64,000 nt of DNA from Utricularia gibba (GCA_002189035.1 CM007989.1:7793501-7857500), one strand, 5' to 3'; positions 20,236-32,872 are shown, counted from the first letter of the stretch. Made by a program: numbers and translations. Notes: generated from the sequence alone by a model not told the origin.

Positions 20236-23200
20236 TTACAGGGGCTTGTCTCCCTCCCACGTAGCTTCATTGCCAGCATGAAAATGGGGCTGCCAAAGGG
20301 CTTCTGGGTTTTCCTGTTTAGGAGCTTCAAACTGAGGTGATCCATTGGCATCCCTGCTGTATGAACACTCATTTTCAGCTTCTGTTGCCTGGGAGTCTGC
20401 GGAGCTGTTCATGGACTCGTCCGGCAGTGTCCTCACACGGGCTCGCTTGGGCCGCCGTGACGGCAGGCTTGTTTCGAATTTTGGTCTTCTGTTCACGGTT
20501 AAGTATCCATTCACTAAGGCTTCCATTGCTCGGGATGTCAGAGCCCTGCTCCTTTTGGTGGGAATTCCAGGATTTTGATCTGGGAGTGCTTCAGCTGTTG
20601 AAGACTCGGGCAGGGAGATCATCTCTTCCTGCTTGATTGAAGTGCTTTCTTGCTCTTTAGGGGAAGTCTGGGCCAATTTCAAACTAGGAGGATGAGAGTT
20701 CTCCATGCTCTCCATGGGGCTGCCTCTGCATGATCCCGCAGAAGACAACTTGTCTGCGCAAGTGCTCATCCGGGAAGAAGTGATCTCGGCTTCGTTAGTG
20801 CCTGAGCAGCAGCCCTGCATTTCGGTATCGGCTTTCGAGCCTGTACTGGATCTAAGAAACATGGCATTTGTTTCCTCTTGAGTACAAGCAGGCAATATCC
20901 GGCATCTTTTTGTGGTAGGAACCATATGATTACCAGGACTGCGTTTCAGCTTCTGGGATTTTGAGATCTTTTCCGATGGATGTTTCTTGGAGGGATTCTT
21001 CCTTTTCTTTGATTCTGGAGCAAGTGTAGCGGAGCAGGAATCTTGATATGTGGCCTTAATATTGTCTTCCTTCTTACCAGGAAAACTAGCCTTCTTCCGA
21101 TCAACAGAGCCTACCATGTTCGATTCAGCACTGATCTCATCATCATAAACATGAGCAGGAGATGCAACTGAAATCTCTGAAGGAAGAGCTCTAAGCTCCC
21201 TGATTTCACCGTCGGCCATTGTATCTATCACTGTGAACTTCATGACAGTGATATTTCGTTTAGGCGTTTTAGGTTGCAAAAAACATGGTTTCTGTCGAGC
21301 CGGCTGATCAATGTCTTCTTGTTTCCCATTGTTCCACACATATCCTTCCTTCTTCACGCTGTCATCATCTCCCTCATTCTCAAGACGAATCAGACCAGGT
21401 TCATGTGCAACTTTGCTCAGAACATCAGTCACTGAGTCAAAATAGTGATCACCCTTCACCAGTTTTCGTCTGGAGAACTTTTTAACATCAGGAACGATGA
21501 AAACCAATGAATTCTTAGCACCGGGATAATACCCCTGATCCTTAGGCTGCTCTGAGTGCCACCCTCGAGCCAACAACCGTGGCCAAACCGCTTCCCAGAA
21601 GAGGTCACTTGATCTGGCTTTGCTTAATCTGTAGTCACCACTTAAGAATTTGACAATCTCAGTAGCTGTGAGAGCAGAACATGCTTTTCCCACAGGTATC
21701 TCGGGACGAAGCGGTATCCCTTGGTTGGATCTTGTTGTTTCCATTACCATTGTAGTCAAATCCTGCTTGCCAGTGCCAATACCAACTGCTTCTACCAGAA
21801 TCTGTATACCCACCATTTTCTTCAGAAGAGACACATAATCTGCTAATGACATTAACTCGTCTGAAAATGTCTTGGAGGCCTTGAGAAGAAGCAACATAAA
21901 AGATTCATACTGGTTACAAAAATGACGGATCGAGGTTGAAACTCCCAACTTGAGGGAAGGGAAAAATGAGAGAAGTGGAAGCATGCAAAGTGAGTGTTAT
22001 CAGAAGAAAAGAAAGCCCACAAATGATGCCTATAGCACTAGCAAAAAGTTTATGCAGCTGGGGAAATGAGCATGTACTTGCTTGTAATGTTTTCACAAAC
22101 CAAAATGCCTGGCAAAGTATGCTGCTGTAACTAACAGGAAGGGAAAATGTAAACAATGTGTACCTCAAGAAGTGCAGTTTGATGTTCATCTGAAACTCTT
22201 GGAAGTATACGAGACAACAGTTCTTGCTGCCTCAACCCGGAAAACAGCCTTCTTCCACAAACGCCTTTCCTTCCCTTCACATTTTGGCAGTCACACCATC
22301 TTCGATATTGTTGAGAACCATAGAATTTTCCATAGTAGTAGGACAACAGAGCACCAGTCCCCTTCGTTTCAAGAAATTTCTTAATCTCGACAAAATCTTT
22401 CTCAAATATATACAAGCCTAGAAGGAAACCATCCTTCTCAGATGCACTCCAGTGCACATCAGGCAATCCAGCAACCAAAAGGCAATCGCACATGCATATC
22501 TTCTCAAGATTCTTAGCATTAGCAGAGTCTCCAGAAACTAGTTGTGTACCGTCTTCGTGATGATTGGTACTGGAAACATGGCAGCTACAACAAACCAAGT
22601 TTCTATCCCTTAGATTGACACGCTTCAATGGTACTGCTAGACCAATGAGAAAATCTAGATTGGGGGGGAATGCAGATTCAGACATATATGCAGAATTTCC
22701 AATGAGAGGAGGAAGTTGAACTTGGAATTCATCTCCGATTCTCGGCTGGATCTCTGATTCTCCTTTACTATTACCTGGGAATAGATTTTCATTTTGAATG
22801 CTCACAGACCAAACAGCATCCTCACCAACATCATGAGGATCCATCTACCAAAGAATAAACAAAATGGTTACAAAAAAAGAAGAGGAGCTAACCAATCACT
22901 AAAACAATCTGTAGTGGTGCTTCTCAAATATTAGTCTACGAGATAAGATTTCTGTATTGTAACACTTAAAAAGCAACACCATTGGTAGGAAACAACATAA
23001 GCTCATGATTTATCACAGGATGAAGCCACAACTCACACAGAATCCATCTAGTAGTCAGAAAATAAACTAGTTTTGTAGACAAACTTGACTCTGCGAGTCA
23101 ACATATCATTACATGAAAAAAGAAAGCACTGGGAGAATCCAGGATACGCATAGGGAACTACATTTCAGAACCAAATAAAGAGCAAAGCAAAAGATGGAAT

Positions 23201-23971
23201 GCCGTTTCACAGATCTAGTTCTTATCATTCTAACTCATAACTCTAGTATAAATGTGAAATATAGAACGAAAAAATAAATCCCAGAAATTTAAAATGATAT
23301 AAAAACGAGCAGATCTTAAACACTATTTCAGAAAACAGGAAAACTGATGCAGAGGACCAAACAAAAAGCATCAATCCCCAGAGCAAGGACTCACCTCAAG
23401 TACTAAAGACATGTACGAAACACTAGAAAAGTGAGCAATCTCATATTTTCGTAACAACCCTTAAAAGAAACTCACTAAAAAAACAAGCAAAATGATGATA
23501 GCAAAAAATAATAAAATAAAAAACTTCAAGCCGAAGAGAACGAATCAAGCACCCCGAAATCCCAATGCGATCCAAAGAAATTAAAACTCAGCAACCGCTT
23601 CACAACTTCTTCATACCGGACAAGCATAATCTAACATCACCCACAAAGATCAACGGCAACAGACACAAACATACACGCCGAAATCATACGTATACACACC
23701 CACCTATGCATGTCAAACACAGAAGAAGAACTTAAACAGCATGCGGGTAATGGAAGCTGGGTAAATGGGTTGAGATGCGAAGCAAAGAAACCAAAACAGT
23801 GAAAAAAAAAGAATAACAAGTGCTGTAAGCAAACACAAACCATAGAAGAAATATAATATGCATTATGCACACACTTTATTCGTCAACAGATATGCATACT
23901 TGAGTTGTATGTCCACATGAAGGACTAAACCGAACCTGGGTTTCCTCCTCTTCCAGGCCAGAGCTTTTCAT
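20236..23971 (-). CDS. ELM2-SANT domain nuclear protein (plant SANT/HDA6-complex family, At2g47820-like)
   Basis: Three exons on the minus strand: 23900-23971, 22164-22844 and 20236-21879, 798 residues. The first exon encodes 24 residues and splices in phase to MDPHDVGEDA across a 1,055-base intron; Met 25 is the start if exon 1 is skipped. An ELM2-like stretch PRIGDEFQVQLPPLIG (about 59-74) is followed by a SANT/Myb-like domain with HWSASEKDGF and YYGKFYGSQQYRRW (about 155-207). Then comes the conserved block RLSKARSSDLFWEAVWPRLL and WHSEQPKDQGYYPGAKNSLV, and a long basic, Ser-rich tail with KRSRALTSRAMEALVNGY. Plant homologues, annotated as arginine-glutamic acid dipeptide repeat proteins, are reported to work with histone deacetylase HDA6. 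A nuclear corepressor role is inferred. An alternative acceptor near 21914 would add 12 in-frame residues to exon 3. Confidence 0.9.
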
Positions 23972-26900
23972 GTCGAGAATTGAGAATCGAAGAGAGAGAC
24001 AGAGAGGCCGAAGAGAGAAGGAGAGAGGAAAAATAATTTTTTTTCTTTTTTTCGATGCGGTTTTCTATTTGTCTGCTTCGTTGTGTTATCGTAGAAAAAG
24101 TAAAGAAAATTGCTGTTTCCCCCCCAGTTTATATACGTATTAGCATTATGACCCTTCTTTAATGCCAAACATGGAATAACAAGTATTTAGAGGACTCAAA
24201 CTGCAAATATTACCTCCAAATTGCGGGATTCTTCAATATTACAAAACATCAACATATCAAATATTGCTAATATTATAAATACTATGCTCCAAAAAACAAA
24301 CATAGTAATATTTAAATTATCGAAGAAACCGTAAATTTTTACAGTATTGATTCGTGACCCAAAACGATTCAATTTTATCAAATTTAATCCAACATTTATT
24401 TAAATGGTTTACGTTTCTAAGTGGTTCAATCGTAGTTTTTAAACACTACAAATAATACAAATCTCGTAATATTTAATCATATATATTTATTTATTTATTT
24501 CTCATTTTTACCGAAAATTCACCCGCAGGTAGGGTCTATCGGTTGGAAGAGCATCGCACGTTACGTGGTGTCCAGTGCCTTGAAAATCGGATTTAAGAAA
24601 TGGATCATTTTTTTGAATATTAATTTTTTTAAAAAAATCATCTAAATAGTAGAAAAAACTCCGTTTTTATATTTATATACGGAAATGGAAAGGGAAATTG
24701 ATCTCGAACACCTCTTTAAATGTTCTTACACACGGTCTCATATTAATAAAGAAACAGCTTACTTTGGTCACGACATTCATTAATTATTTTTTCAGAAACT
24801 TTGGTATTTAAGTTTGTTTGGCATTTATTGAGTCATTTCTTGGAATTTTTTTGAGAGTTAATTCAGTTTAATAAGATATACATCTATTTTCTACCAATTT
24901 TGGGGTGATTTTTTCATCATATTCAAAGTAGAAGATATCATATAAGAGAAAAAAGAGAAGTAATAGATAGTATTATGAGTTTAAAAATAGAATAATAAAT
25001 TATAGAGTTCTTTATGGCTAGTTTTAAAATAAGTTTGGAATTACATGAGTTTTTTTTAAAAAAATTCTGTGTACACATGTTTATTTAAAATCACATACTT
25101 TCGTTTATAAATACTTAATCTCATTTTCCTAATAAACAATAATTTTCAAAATTCCAATCCACAAATCAACTAAGATATTCATTTATAATTTAATAGGATT
25201 TGGATATTAGAAAAATTATATTCCATTATTTTGATTTGGATATTTGGAAAACAAAGATTATGAATTTGAATTTCAAATATCCAATACTTGTAAAATCAAG
25301 TAGAAAAGAGATTGTGGGATTTATATATCACATATTATATGATACAATTTTATTTCTTTTTAATAATCACTTTTCTGCATTTTTCTTTTTTGTTTTTTGG
25401 AATTTTATTGGATGGAATGCTCTAGACTAAAAAACATGGATACAATAGTCTTTATACAAAAACAAATTCATAAAAAACATTTAGGTAAAAATCGTTTTTT
25501 AAATCACAATATTTTACCTATTTTCATTTTACAATCAAACACTTTAATTTATGCAAAATACAGTCAATAAGTTTATCAATAAATTCAATTTATGGCATAT
25601 CGGTTAAAAACTATTTTAAAATTTTTTAAAATTTTTTAAAATTTGAGATAAATATTTTTAAAGAGAATTAGAATTTAATATACATTTTTAAAAAATATTG
25701 TAAATTTTTAAAAAATTATGAAAAAAATACTAAAAAATTATGAAAAATTATTACAATTTTTTCTAATTTCATTTTTTATAATTTCCTACAAAATAGTATT
25801 ATATAAATAATAATTCTATATACAAAACTTCATTTATCTCTTTGTATTTCAATTTTAATTAAAGACATTTATGCAAATTCAAGTATCAAAATGAAAGTCT
25901 TGTTAGTATATGTGATACATTTGGTGTAATCGAAAAAAAACATACGAGGATGACATAGTAATATTAAGATGTTTTAATTTCAAAAAAATTGGATTATGGA
26001 AGTATAATAGAAGAAATATTAAAAATTGAGAAAATTAATTTTTAAAAATATTTTAAAATTTTAAAAATATATTGAATTTTAGTTCTATTTAAAAATATAT
26101 ATCTCAAATTATAAAATATTTTTTGGTCGAAATGCCATAAATTAAGTTTATTTGTAAACTTGTTACTGAATTTTACACAAATTAAAATATTTGATTGTAA
26201 ATGAAAATGATTGAAACATTATAACTTAAAAAATGATTTTTCCCAAACATTTATTATCTAATTTTCAATTTACCATCTAAATACATTTTTTAATTTATCA
26301 ATTTTTCCAAAATCAAACCAATTATCTCCTACAAAACACATTGTTATTACATGTGCAATACACCTGACTTCATCAAGTTGTCAAAAAACAATATAATAAT
26401 TTATTTATTTAGTTATTATGAGCAGTCTAATTCAATCTATGTAATAAAATACTTCATCATCCCATATTTATTATAAGCATCACATGACCCATGACTTCAA
26501 ATCCATTGTACGGATCGAACTAAATATTGATGGGCTTTCAATCCCATTGAAGGCTAGTGGATATCTACACATTAAATAGCACACACCCCCCTAATCCAAA
26601 ATTTTAAAAAATAATATAACTCAAAGTTCTATTAAAAATGTGTCATACTAATTTTAGTATTTGATAAAATTGAATATTCTTAATTAAAATTTTTACTTAA
26701 ATGTGTGAAATAAAATGTACTAATGATCATTTTTCTAAATGGGTCGGGTCGGGATGATTGGAAAAAATCCATATTATGCATGTGTTTTGAATGAAAATGT
26801 GGATTTCAAATAGTTTCTATTTTCAAATTAGTTTTATTATTAAAAAATAATCGAATTTTATTTTAAAAAGTATTTTTTTTTAGTTTTGAAAAATGGGAAA

Positions 26901-27303
26901 ACAATTTGAATGGAGGACGCCGACAATAGTGAAGGTCTTTTTCGTAAAAAAGGGGAGGGGGGAAATAATAAAAGAAATAAATAAATAAAAAAGAAGTCCA
27001 CCGGAAAAGAAGGCACAACAAATATCACAGAGACGCACACTGTGTGCGTGTTTATAAGACCGTACGGCGTGTTTAAAGGAGGCACTCGGTCGCAGGGGAA
27101 GGGAGTCTTTGATGAGCTCCCAAATTCTCTCTCTCTCTCTCTCTCTCAAGTGCAAGAGGCGCTCCGGAAAGGCGTCTTCCTCTCGATCGTGTCGCGGGTT
27201 GCGTTCTGTAAGTATCGTTACATGCTTGTAAAGTGGTAGAGTTGATAATACTGTACGGTGTGAAGAGAGAGAGGGAGAGGAAGCGTTGTGTGTGGGTGTG
27301 GAA
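23972..27303. other. Divergent spacer between the ELM2-SANT and CCCH genes
   Basis: Promoter side of the minus-strand SANT gene to about 24150, then very AT-rich DNA with a large foldback element at about 25474-26255, then the CCCH promoter and leader from about 26890. The leader holds a (CT)n tract at 27126-27147, typical of plant 5' UTRs and core promoters. No coding exon was seen. Confidence 0.55.
25474..26255. repeat. Large AT-rich foldback transposable element (long terminal inverted repeats)
   Basis: About 230 bp at 25474-25700 reappear as reverse complement at about 26025-26255. Matching landmarks from the outside inward are: GGTAAAAATCGTTTTTTAA against the complement of the right end GGGAAAAATCATTTTTTAA; TTACAATCAAACACTTTAATT against TTACAATCAAATATTTTAATT (each read on its own strand); AATTTATGGCATATCGG against the complement of GAAATGCCATAAATT; and GAGATAAATATTTTTAAA. 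The roughly 330-bp centre has no ORF. The structure fits a non-autonomous foldback or MITE-type DNA transposon. Arms differ by scattered substitutions, so it is not recent. Confidence 0.75.
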
Positions 27304-30275
27304 ATGGAGAGGTACGGTGAGAGCCAGGCAATGGAGGGGGCAGCGCTGGATCCGGTGGAGGAATGGGTAGCTCCGGGTGGTGAAACTGGCCTTGAAGGCG
27401 AGTGTTTTTTCTCTTTTTTTGGTACTTTGATTTCGCCTGAATTTGGGCTTGATTTCGGGTAATGTTGATTATGCCGTCTCTGTATCTGTGAGTGCAGAGC
27501 CTATGTGGCAATTGGGGTTGGGAGATGGTCCTCAGTCGTATCCGGAGAGACCTGGTGAGCCAGATTGTATCTATTATTTGAAGAGTGGAATTTGTGGGTA
27601 TGGGAGCCGATGTCGCTTCAATCACCCCCGTGACCGTAGAATGGTAAACCTATACCATCTTTTGCATGTTTTAGTTGGTTGGATCGTTCACTGAACAACG
27701 AATTGCTGCTGGTGATTTGGGTTGATTTTAATGCTTTTCGTGTCCGTCTGGGGATTTTTATTTGGGGGAGGTATGGCGGGTTATACGGGGGAGGGGTTAC
27801 ATGAATCGGAACGCTTTTATTTCAAATGTTGAGTCGCAGTGTGAATTCTTAGGGAAACGTTTTTTTATTGGATCATTTCATGAGTGTATGATGTTTCTGA
27901 TGAAAAAAGGGGAATTCCAACGAACAGTCCTTTGTCGGCTGCATGAATCAGTTGTTAGTTTCAACAAGTAGATGCGAATCCTTGGAGGAAATTGGCATTT
28001 CTTTGGTAATAATCACAAAGAAAAGATTTCTATCTGATTGAGGGTGTGCGACTCAAGTGGTCAAAATAAAAAAGTAGATCCTCCAAAGATCGCATATTTA
28101 TTAAATAAGCCGGTTCGTTGAAAGGGTGGTATTCTAATGTCTGACTCTAGATAGAAAGGAATATCTTCTAAAACTTTATAGGAATTTTCCATTTGCAGTG
28201 TCTGTAAGACTAAAAGATGAATCGTGTGATTTTCTCTGCTGATTTAGCTCTTACATATCTGAATGCTGCCTACACAGGCAGTGGCTGCTTTCAGATCTGG
28301 AGGAGTTGATTACCCAGAACGTGCTGGACAACCCCTCTGCCAGGTATATTTCATGAAATGCATTCATGTTTGATGCTTTTTCCAATCATTGCATTTTCAA
28401 TTTGCGGCTTTGTTTCCTTTTCTTAGTTTTTTTTTCATTATTGAAGGTATTTATCTATGCTGTCAGGCTGTGATCCGTTTAGTGCCATATATGGAGAACG
28501 CTCTGAAGTTTGCTCTCTCTATGATCACACATAAGAAGATAGAATATGCTTCCTTTTTTAGTGTTTTATGTTATTTGATTTCTGGAATTTATTATCTTTG
28601 TTTGTCTATGATCCTAGGCCATCTGCCTTGTGCGCTGCATAGTTTGGGTTCAAAGTTTGCTTATGCTGGAAAAATTCGGTTCTGTTGGTTGCATCTTAAA
28701 AAAAAATTGCGTTAACTGCTTATGAAATGTACTAACTTTATGAGGGCTTTTCTGTGTTTAGCTAATATATTTATCAGCTAAGAGTCCTAGGAAATAAGAA
28801 TATCGATTTTTTGCATTTTAGGCTCACGGCTTCTGTTGCATTTTAACATGGAGTTTTTGTTTGTTCCACAAAAATCTGCCCTTACTTGAGTGTCTGTTAA
28901 CATGCTTTTCCCATTCTCTTTCTGCAGTACTACATGAAGACTGGAACATGCAAATTTGGCCCCACCTGCAAATATCACCATCCTAAACATGGAGTTGATT
29001 CTACAGCGCCAGTAACAATGAACGTCTGCGGATATCCTTTACGACCGGTCTGCCTCATTTTTCATTTCATTTTATGCAGAAACGTTTACTTGGGCCAGGA
29101 TCGATCAACCGGTTAAATTGATCCTTTGCAGGGGGAAAAGGAATGCTCTTATTATGTAAAGACAGGACATTGTAAATTTGGTGTTACCTGTAAATTTCAT
29201 CACCCACAGCCTTCAAGTATGCAATTGCCTGTTCAAGATGCAGGCCATGGACATCTAGCTAGTCCTGCATCCAAGCCTACACCAGCACTTTATTCTACTC
29301 TCCAGACACCTCCTGTTCAATCGTCTCAACAATATGGATTAATCCAAGGAAATTGGCCTATAGCTCGGCCTGCGATACTCCCTGGTTCTTATGTCCCTGG
29401 AGGTTATGGACCAATGCTCTTTTCTCCTGGTGTTGTTCCGGTTTCTGGTTGGACTCCCTATCCAGTGAGTGTAGCTGAAATTTGGTCATATCTCCTTTTA
29501 CTTTCAACGCCTCTATCTGTGATTAATGCATTGAGTGCACATTATTAGGCACATCTTACCTCAGGTTCCTCTCCTGTTAGTCAGCCCACATTTGGTGTTG
29601 GCCCTATTTATGGCATCACCCCATTGTCTCCTTCGGCTCCTGCATATCCAGGGCCATACATGTCCATTGCTGGTGGTGCCTCAAGCAGCAATCAGAAAGA
29701 ACCTGCCCTTCCGGAGAGGCCTAGCCGACCAGAATGTCAGTATTACTTGAGGACCGGGGAATGTAAATTCGGCCCTACATGTAAATATCATCATCCGCCA
29801 GAGTGCATTTCTTCAAATACCAATGTTATGCTCAGTCCCATGGGGCTGCCACTACGTCCTGTAAGCGTTGTGCTATTCTTTTAAAAAGCTCATGAACCAT
29901 TCAGTCTTTGTTTCTTCCATGAGGCTTACTTTTGCCGGTTCTCAGGGTGCACGGATATGTTCCCACTACTCACAAAATGGAGTATGCAAATTTGGACCTT
30001 CCTGCAAGTATGATCATCCTATGAGAGCTCTGAGTTACAGCTCCTCAACATCTTCTCTCACTGACATGCCGGTGGCACCTTACCCCATGGTCTCGATAAA
30101 TGCAATTCTGACTCCTCCATCCTCATCGGACACGGGGCCTAACAAAGAGCATTTCTCAAGAAGTAGGATGGGCTCTCAGCTAACCATTCAACATTCACTG
30201 CAAGACAGCATTCCTTCGGGCCCTGGTAACAGCAGCAGTACTAGTCAAGGAGGTGAAGCTCAGACATCTCACTGA
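27304..30275 (+). CDS. Five-finger CCCH zinc-finger protein (ZFN/C3H32-like)
   Basis: Seven exons, 27304-27397, 27498-27643, 28278-28343, 28928-29047, 29132-29464, 29549-29860 and 29946-30275, encode 466 residues with all phases closing. Five C-X8-C-X5-C-X3-H fingers are at about 55-74, 101-120, 147-166, 316-335 and 362-381. Fingers 1-3 and 4-5 are separated by a Pro/Ser/Gly-rich linker with [16 protein letters not shown]. The layout and the start [12 protein letters not shown] with [14 protein letters not shown] match plant ZFN-type proteins related to HUA1. These bind RNA, or DNA in some reports, and act in transcript processing or stability in the nucleus and cytoplasm. Intron 1 begins with GC (GAAG|GCGAGT), the only donor that keeps the conserved TGLEEPMW reading. 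Its 3' UTR holds a 21-bp tandem duplication at 30487-30528. Confidence 0.95.
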
Positions 30276-30486
30276 GAAAAAAAAAGAGAGAAACAGAGCT
30301 TTCTTTCTTTCTTTTTGTGCAACTCTTTCCCTCAAGAAGTCAGCTCGCCACATTTCCATCTTGAATAAGTGGTGAAAGATCCCCTGCAAGGTGCCTTCTT
30401 CTACCAGGACTCGGATTTATACTCTCCCACTTTAGGTAATATATATGCACTTCCTTCCAAAACTCTCGCAGTCCTGCCGCGAGTGG

Positions 30487-30528
30487 CCATGGCTACACAC
30501 CGGTTGTCCATGGCTACACACCGGTTGT
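30487..30528 (+). repeat. Two-copy 21-bp tandem repeat in the CCCH 3' UTR
   Basis: Two perfect adjacent copies of a 21-bp unit beginning CCATGGCTACACACCGG, followed by four bases of a third copy. It lies about 210 bases after the stop codon. Confidence 0.9.
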
Positions 30529-31269
30529 CCATCTGTATTTAACATCTTATTTACACCTCTTTTTTTTGGGAGGAAAAATCACATGTTGCTCCCACTCTTG
30601 TCATGGGGGCTGGAGCAGAAGCATTAAACTCACCACTGAACCAATTTGATGCATGTATGGGACTTATCAACCTCCTCCTATGTTTGATCATAAGCTTTTC
30701 AAAACTTGTTCCATGTCTGCACATCATCTTCCTGAATGGTGGAAGTGGCAGAAACTCCAGGTTACAGTGCAAGTAGAATCAATAAAACCAGTATCTACAC
30801 CTGAGGGTAATAATTTCTGCTACCTAAACAGGATTTTGCTAGTAACAGGCACTGATGAAGGAAGAATAATGTCATTGATCTTATAATCAAACTCCAGTCA
30901 TCAAATTAATGACATCCACACCAGCGCAACTCATGCAGTTGGCTGCACTCAAGTAAGAATTAACACAAGATCAATCCCGATATCGTCTTGTCTCAGAAAG
31001 GTGAGGCAAAGAAGACAGTGGCACCAACCAACTCGCCCCCGCCCATTGACCAGATACCCAGCGCCCTTACGACAAAAACCTTCAACATCAAAGCATCCAT
31101 CACCCATGTGAGTCCCCAAAAGTAAGAAAGATGCCTCATGGGGGTTTGACACCCGAGTCCGATACGGCCAGACAATGCAGCTCGCTTGTACCAGAGCAAA
31201 CAACCAGGCCATGGATGAAGAAGCTTGTGGCCGTTTTTAGGCCATCCATGAATCATCCTTAACCCTGTG

Positions 31270-31509
31270 TCATGAAGAAAACAAGTGTGGGGCGATGACC
31301 AAGTGAAATAAGATATTCACAATGTTGAAGATGATGGGAGGGACCACGGAGATCCCATCCAGGATTTGGAGGATGGTTAGCAGTGCAGCAGCCCAGAGGC
31401 AGCTGATGCTCAGCCTCGCCTCCCACAGAGCTTCAAGATTGTTTGGTTCTTGAGAGATCATGGCTGGCGCCGCTTGGGAGCCCATCTTCACTTCGTTGTG
31501 AAGAATCAA
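31270..31509 (-). CDS. Possible small hydrophobic protein, unknown
   Basis: A 79-codon minus-strand frame with a hydrophobic C-terminal half (AALLTILQILDGISVVPPII and NIVNILFHLVIAPHLF) that could form one or two membrane segments, preceded by a plausible soluble N-terminus (MGSQAAPAMISQEPNN). An internal Met at codon 9 is an alternative start. I do not recognise a family. There is no supporting splice structure, and the frame could be chance or part of an unrecognised gene that continues into the adjacent minus-strand frame at 30993-31256. Confidence 0.25.
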   Translation of the reverse strand: MILHNEVKMGSQAAPAMISQEPNNLEALWEARLSISCLWAAALLTILQILDGISVVPPIIFNIVNILFHLVIAPHLFSS

Positions 31510-32350
31510 TCATCCCCTCGTTGTTCAGAAACTTGAGTCACATATCAAGTGAAGTGCATGCCATTATTGCTGGTTATTATCATCATGTTTTCAGACGAGG
31601 AGGAGGAATGCGGGTCTTGCATTTAGTTCCAAATGCTCGCTCAGCAATGAATGCAGTGTCCCGGCGGACACCACGATTTCCAATGAAATGATACTCCACT
31701 GTCCACAGCCTGGTGTCGTTAACGTACCCTACTGATGGATATTGCGGGTGTCGGCTAGTGGGCCTCCTTTCTACCAGTTACCTCGCCGGAGGGGGGCCCA
31801 TCCGATACAATTGTCTCCTCCTCCTCCTCCGGTGGTTCCCAGAAACTAACTTTTTTACCGTTCCCATTTCGGAGGAACCGTCGCGCCAAAGCAAAAAAAA
31901 GAAGAAAGGTTAAATTTTGGAGATTGCTCCTATAACTGTCATTTGAAGTTGTGCTTGTGGTTGCTGGCTTCTCTCTCGAACTCGGGCTCTCTCTGCGTCC
32001 TCCGTTTTCACTTGGAATCAGTTGGGTTTTTGGGTTCGGTAAGATTGAGAGGAAAAGGGAAAGCGCCTGGGCTCGATCTCCCAGAATTTATGCTGCTTCT
32101 GCGTCGCCATTATTGCGGTTTCTCTCTTGTCGTTGGAGTTGTTCCATCACCACGGGTTCTTCAGGGGTCACGCAGCCGAAAGAACACAACAGAAAAAGCG
32201 AGCTGATCCGATTCGATTGGATTCGGCTGACAACGGAATCGATACACACAACAAGAAGGCAAATCAGAATCGAACTGGGTCGACAAAAGACCTCGCCTTT
32301 ACATATACGACGCTTGACTTGAAGGTTTGAAGGTTTTGTTTTCAAGAACA

Positions 32351-32872
32351 ATGGGGCTCTGTAAACTGCTCAGTCTTGCAATTTGGGTTCTGATTCTCGC
32401 CAATTCTGAGATGGGTTTTGGGTTCGCTCGCGCTGGAGGTTAGTTTCGATTGCCCAACGAGTTCGTTTATCGTTTCGGTGAAGATTTAGAACACCGGCTT
32501 CTTGTTTCTGATCAGATGCGAGAACTCTCCGACAGCACGGCGGCGTTGCTCGCCATTCAAAGGTAAGAGCGATCACGAAGCATGAATTCCTTCACTGTTG
32601 TTGATCTCTGAGTGACAATCTTCTGACATGGTATGTATATCGAAAAGTTGGTGCTGAGGACCCAAATCGGCTCGCGGCCGCCGCGGTGCTACCGGCGGTG
32701 CGCGACATGCGGGCGGTGCCAGGCGGTTCAAGTTCCGACGAACCCACGTTTCAGGAGCAACCTCTCCGCGGCTCCGGCGATGATCGCCTACGCCAGAGGC
32801 GGCGACGACGCTTCGAACTACAAGCCGATGAGCTGGAAATGCAAATGCGGGAACCTCATCTTCAATCCTTGA
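32351..32872 (+). CDS. EPIDERMAL PATTERNING FACTOR-like secreted peptide (EPFL)
   Basis: Three exons, 32351-32438, 32516-32562 and 32648-32872, encode a 119-residue precursor. The first 28 residues are a clear signal peptide (MGLCKLLSLAIWVLILANSE...). The mature C-terminus carries the EPFL cysteine pattern at 59, 63, 66, 69, 110 and 112 (SRPPRCYRRCATCGRCQAVQ and the ending YKPMSWKCKCGNLIFNP). EPFL peptides are disulfide-folded apoplastic ligands of ERECTA-family receptor kinases, acting in stomatal patterning, organ shape and inflorescence growth. The loop with AYARGGDDASNYKPMSW resembles the EPFL1/2/3 side of the family more than stomagen; I would not assign a number. The exon 3 acceptor (GAAAAG) is weak, but the frame and conserved start of the mature region support it. 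Confidence 0.9.

Larger units (their letters stand above)
30276..32350. other. CCCH 3' flank, gene-poor stretch and EPFL leader
   Basis: The CCCH 3' UTR extends to about 30600 and includes a tandem repeat. 30900-31700 contains two minus-strand ORFs of doubtful status, one listed separately. About 31900-32350 is pyrimidine- and GC-richer and is probably the EPFL promoter and 5' UTR; several short ATG-starting frames lie in it. Nothing else was recognised. Confidence 0.45.

Noticed and set aside
30993-31256. 87-codon minus-strand ORF with aromatic/hydrophobic stretches
   Set aside because: No family, no splice link to the neighbouring frame; insufficient to call a gene.
31943-32330. Several overlapping plus-strand ORFs of 67-123 codons before EPFL
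   Set aside because: They overlap in three frames, show no family signature and lie in the expected EPFL leader.
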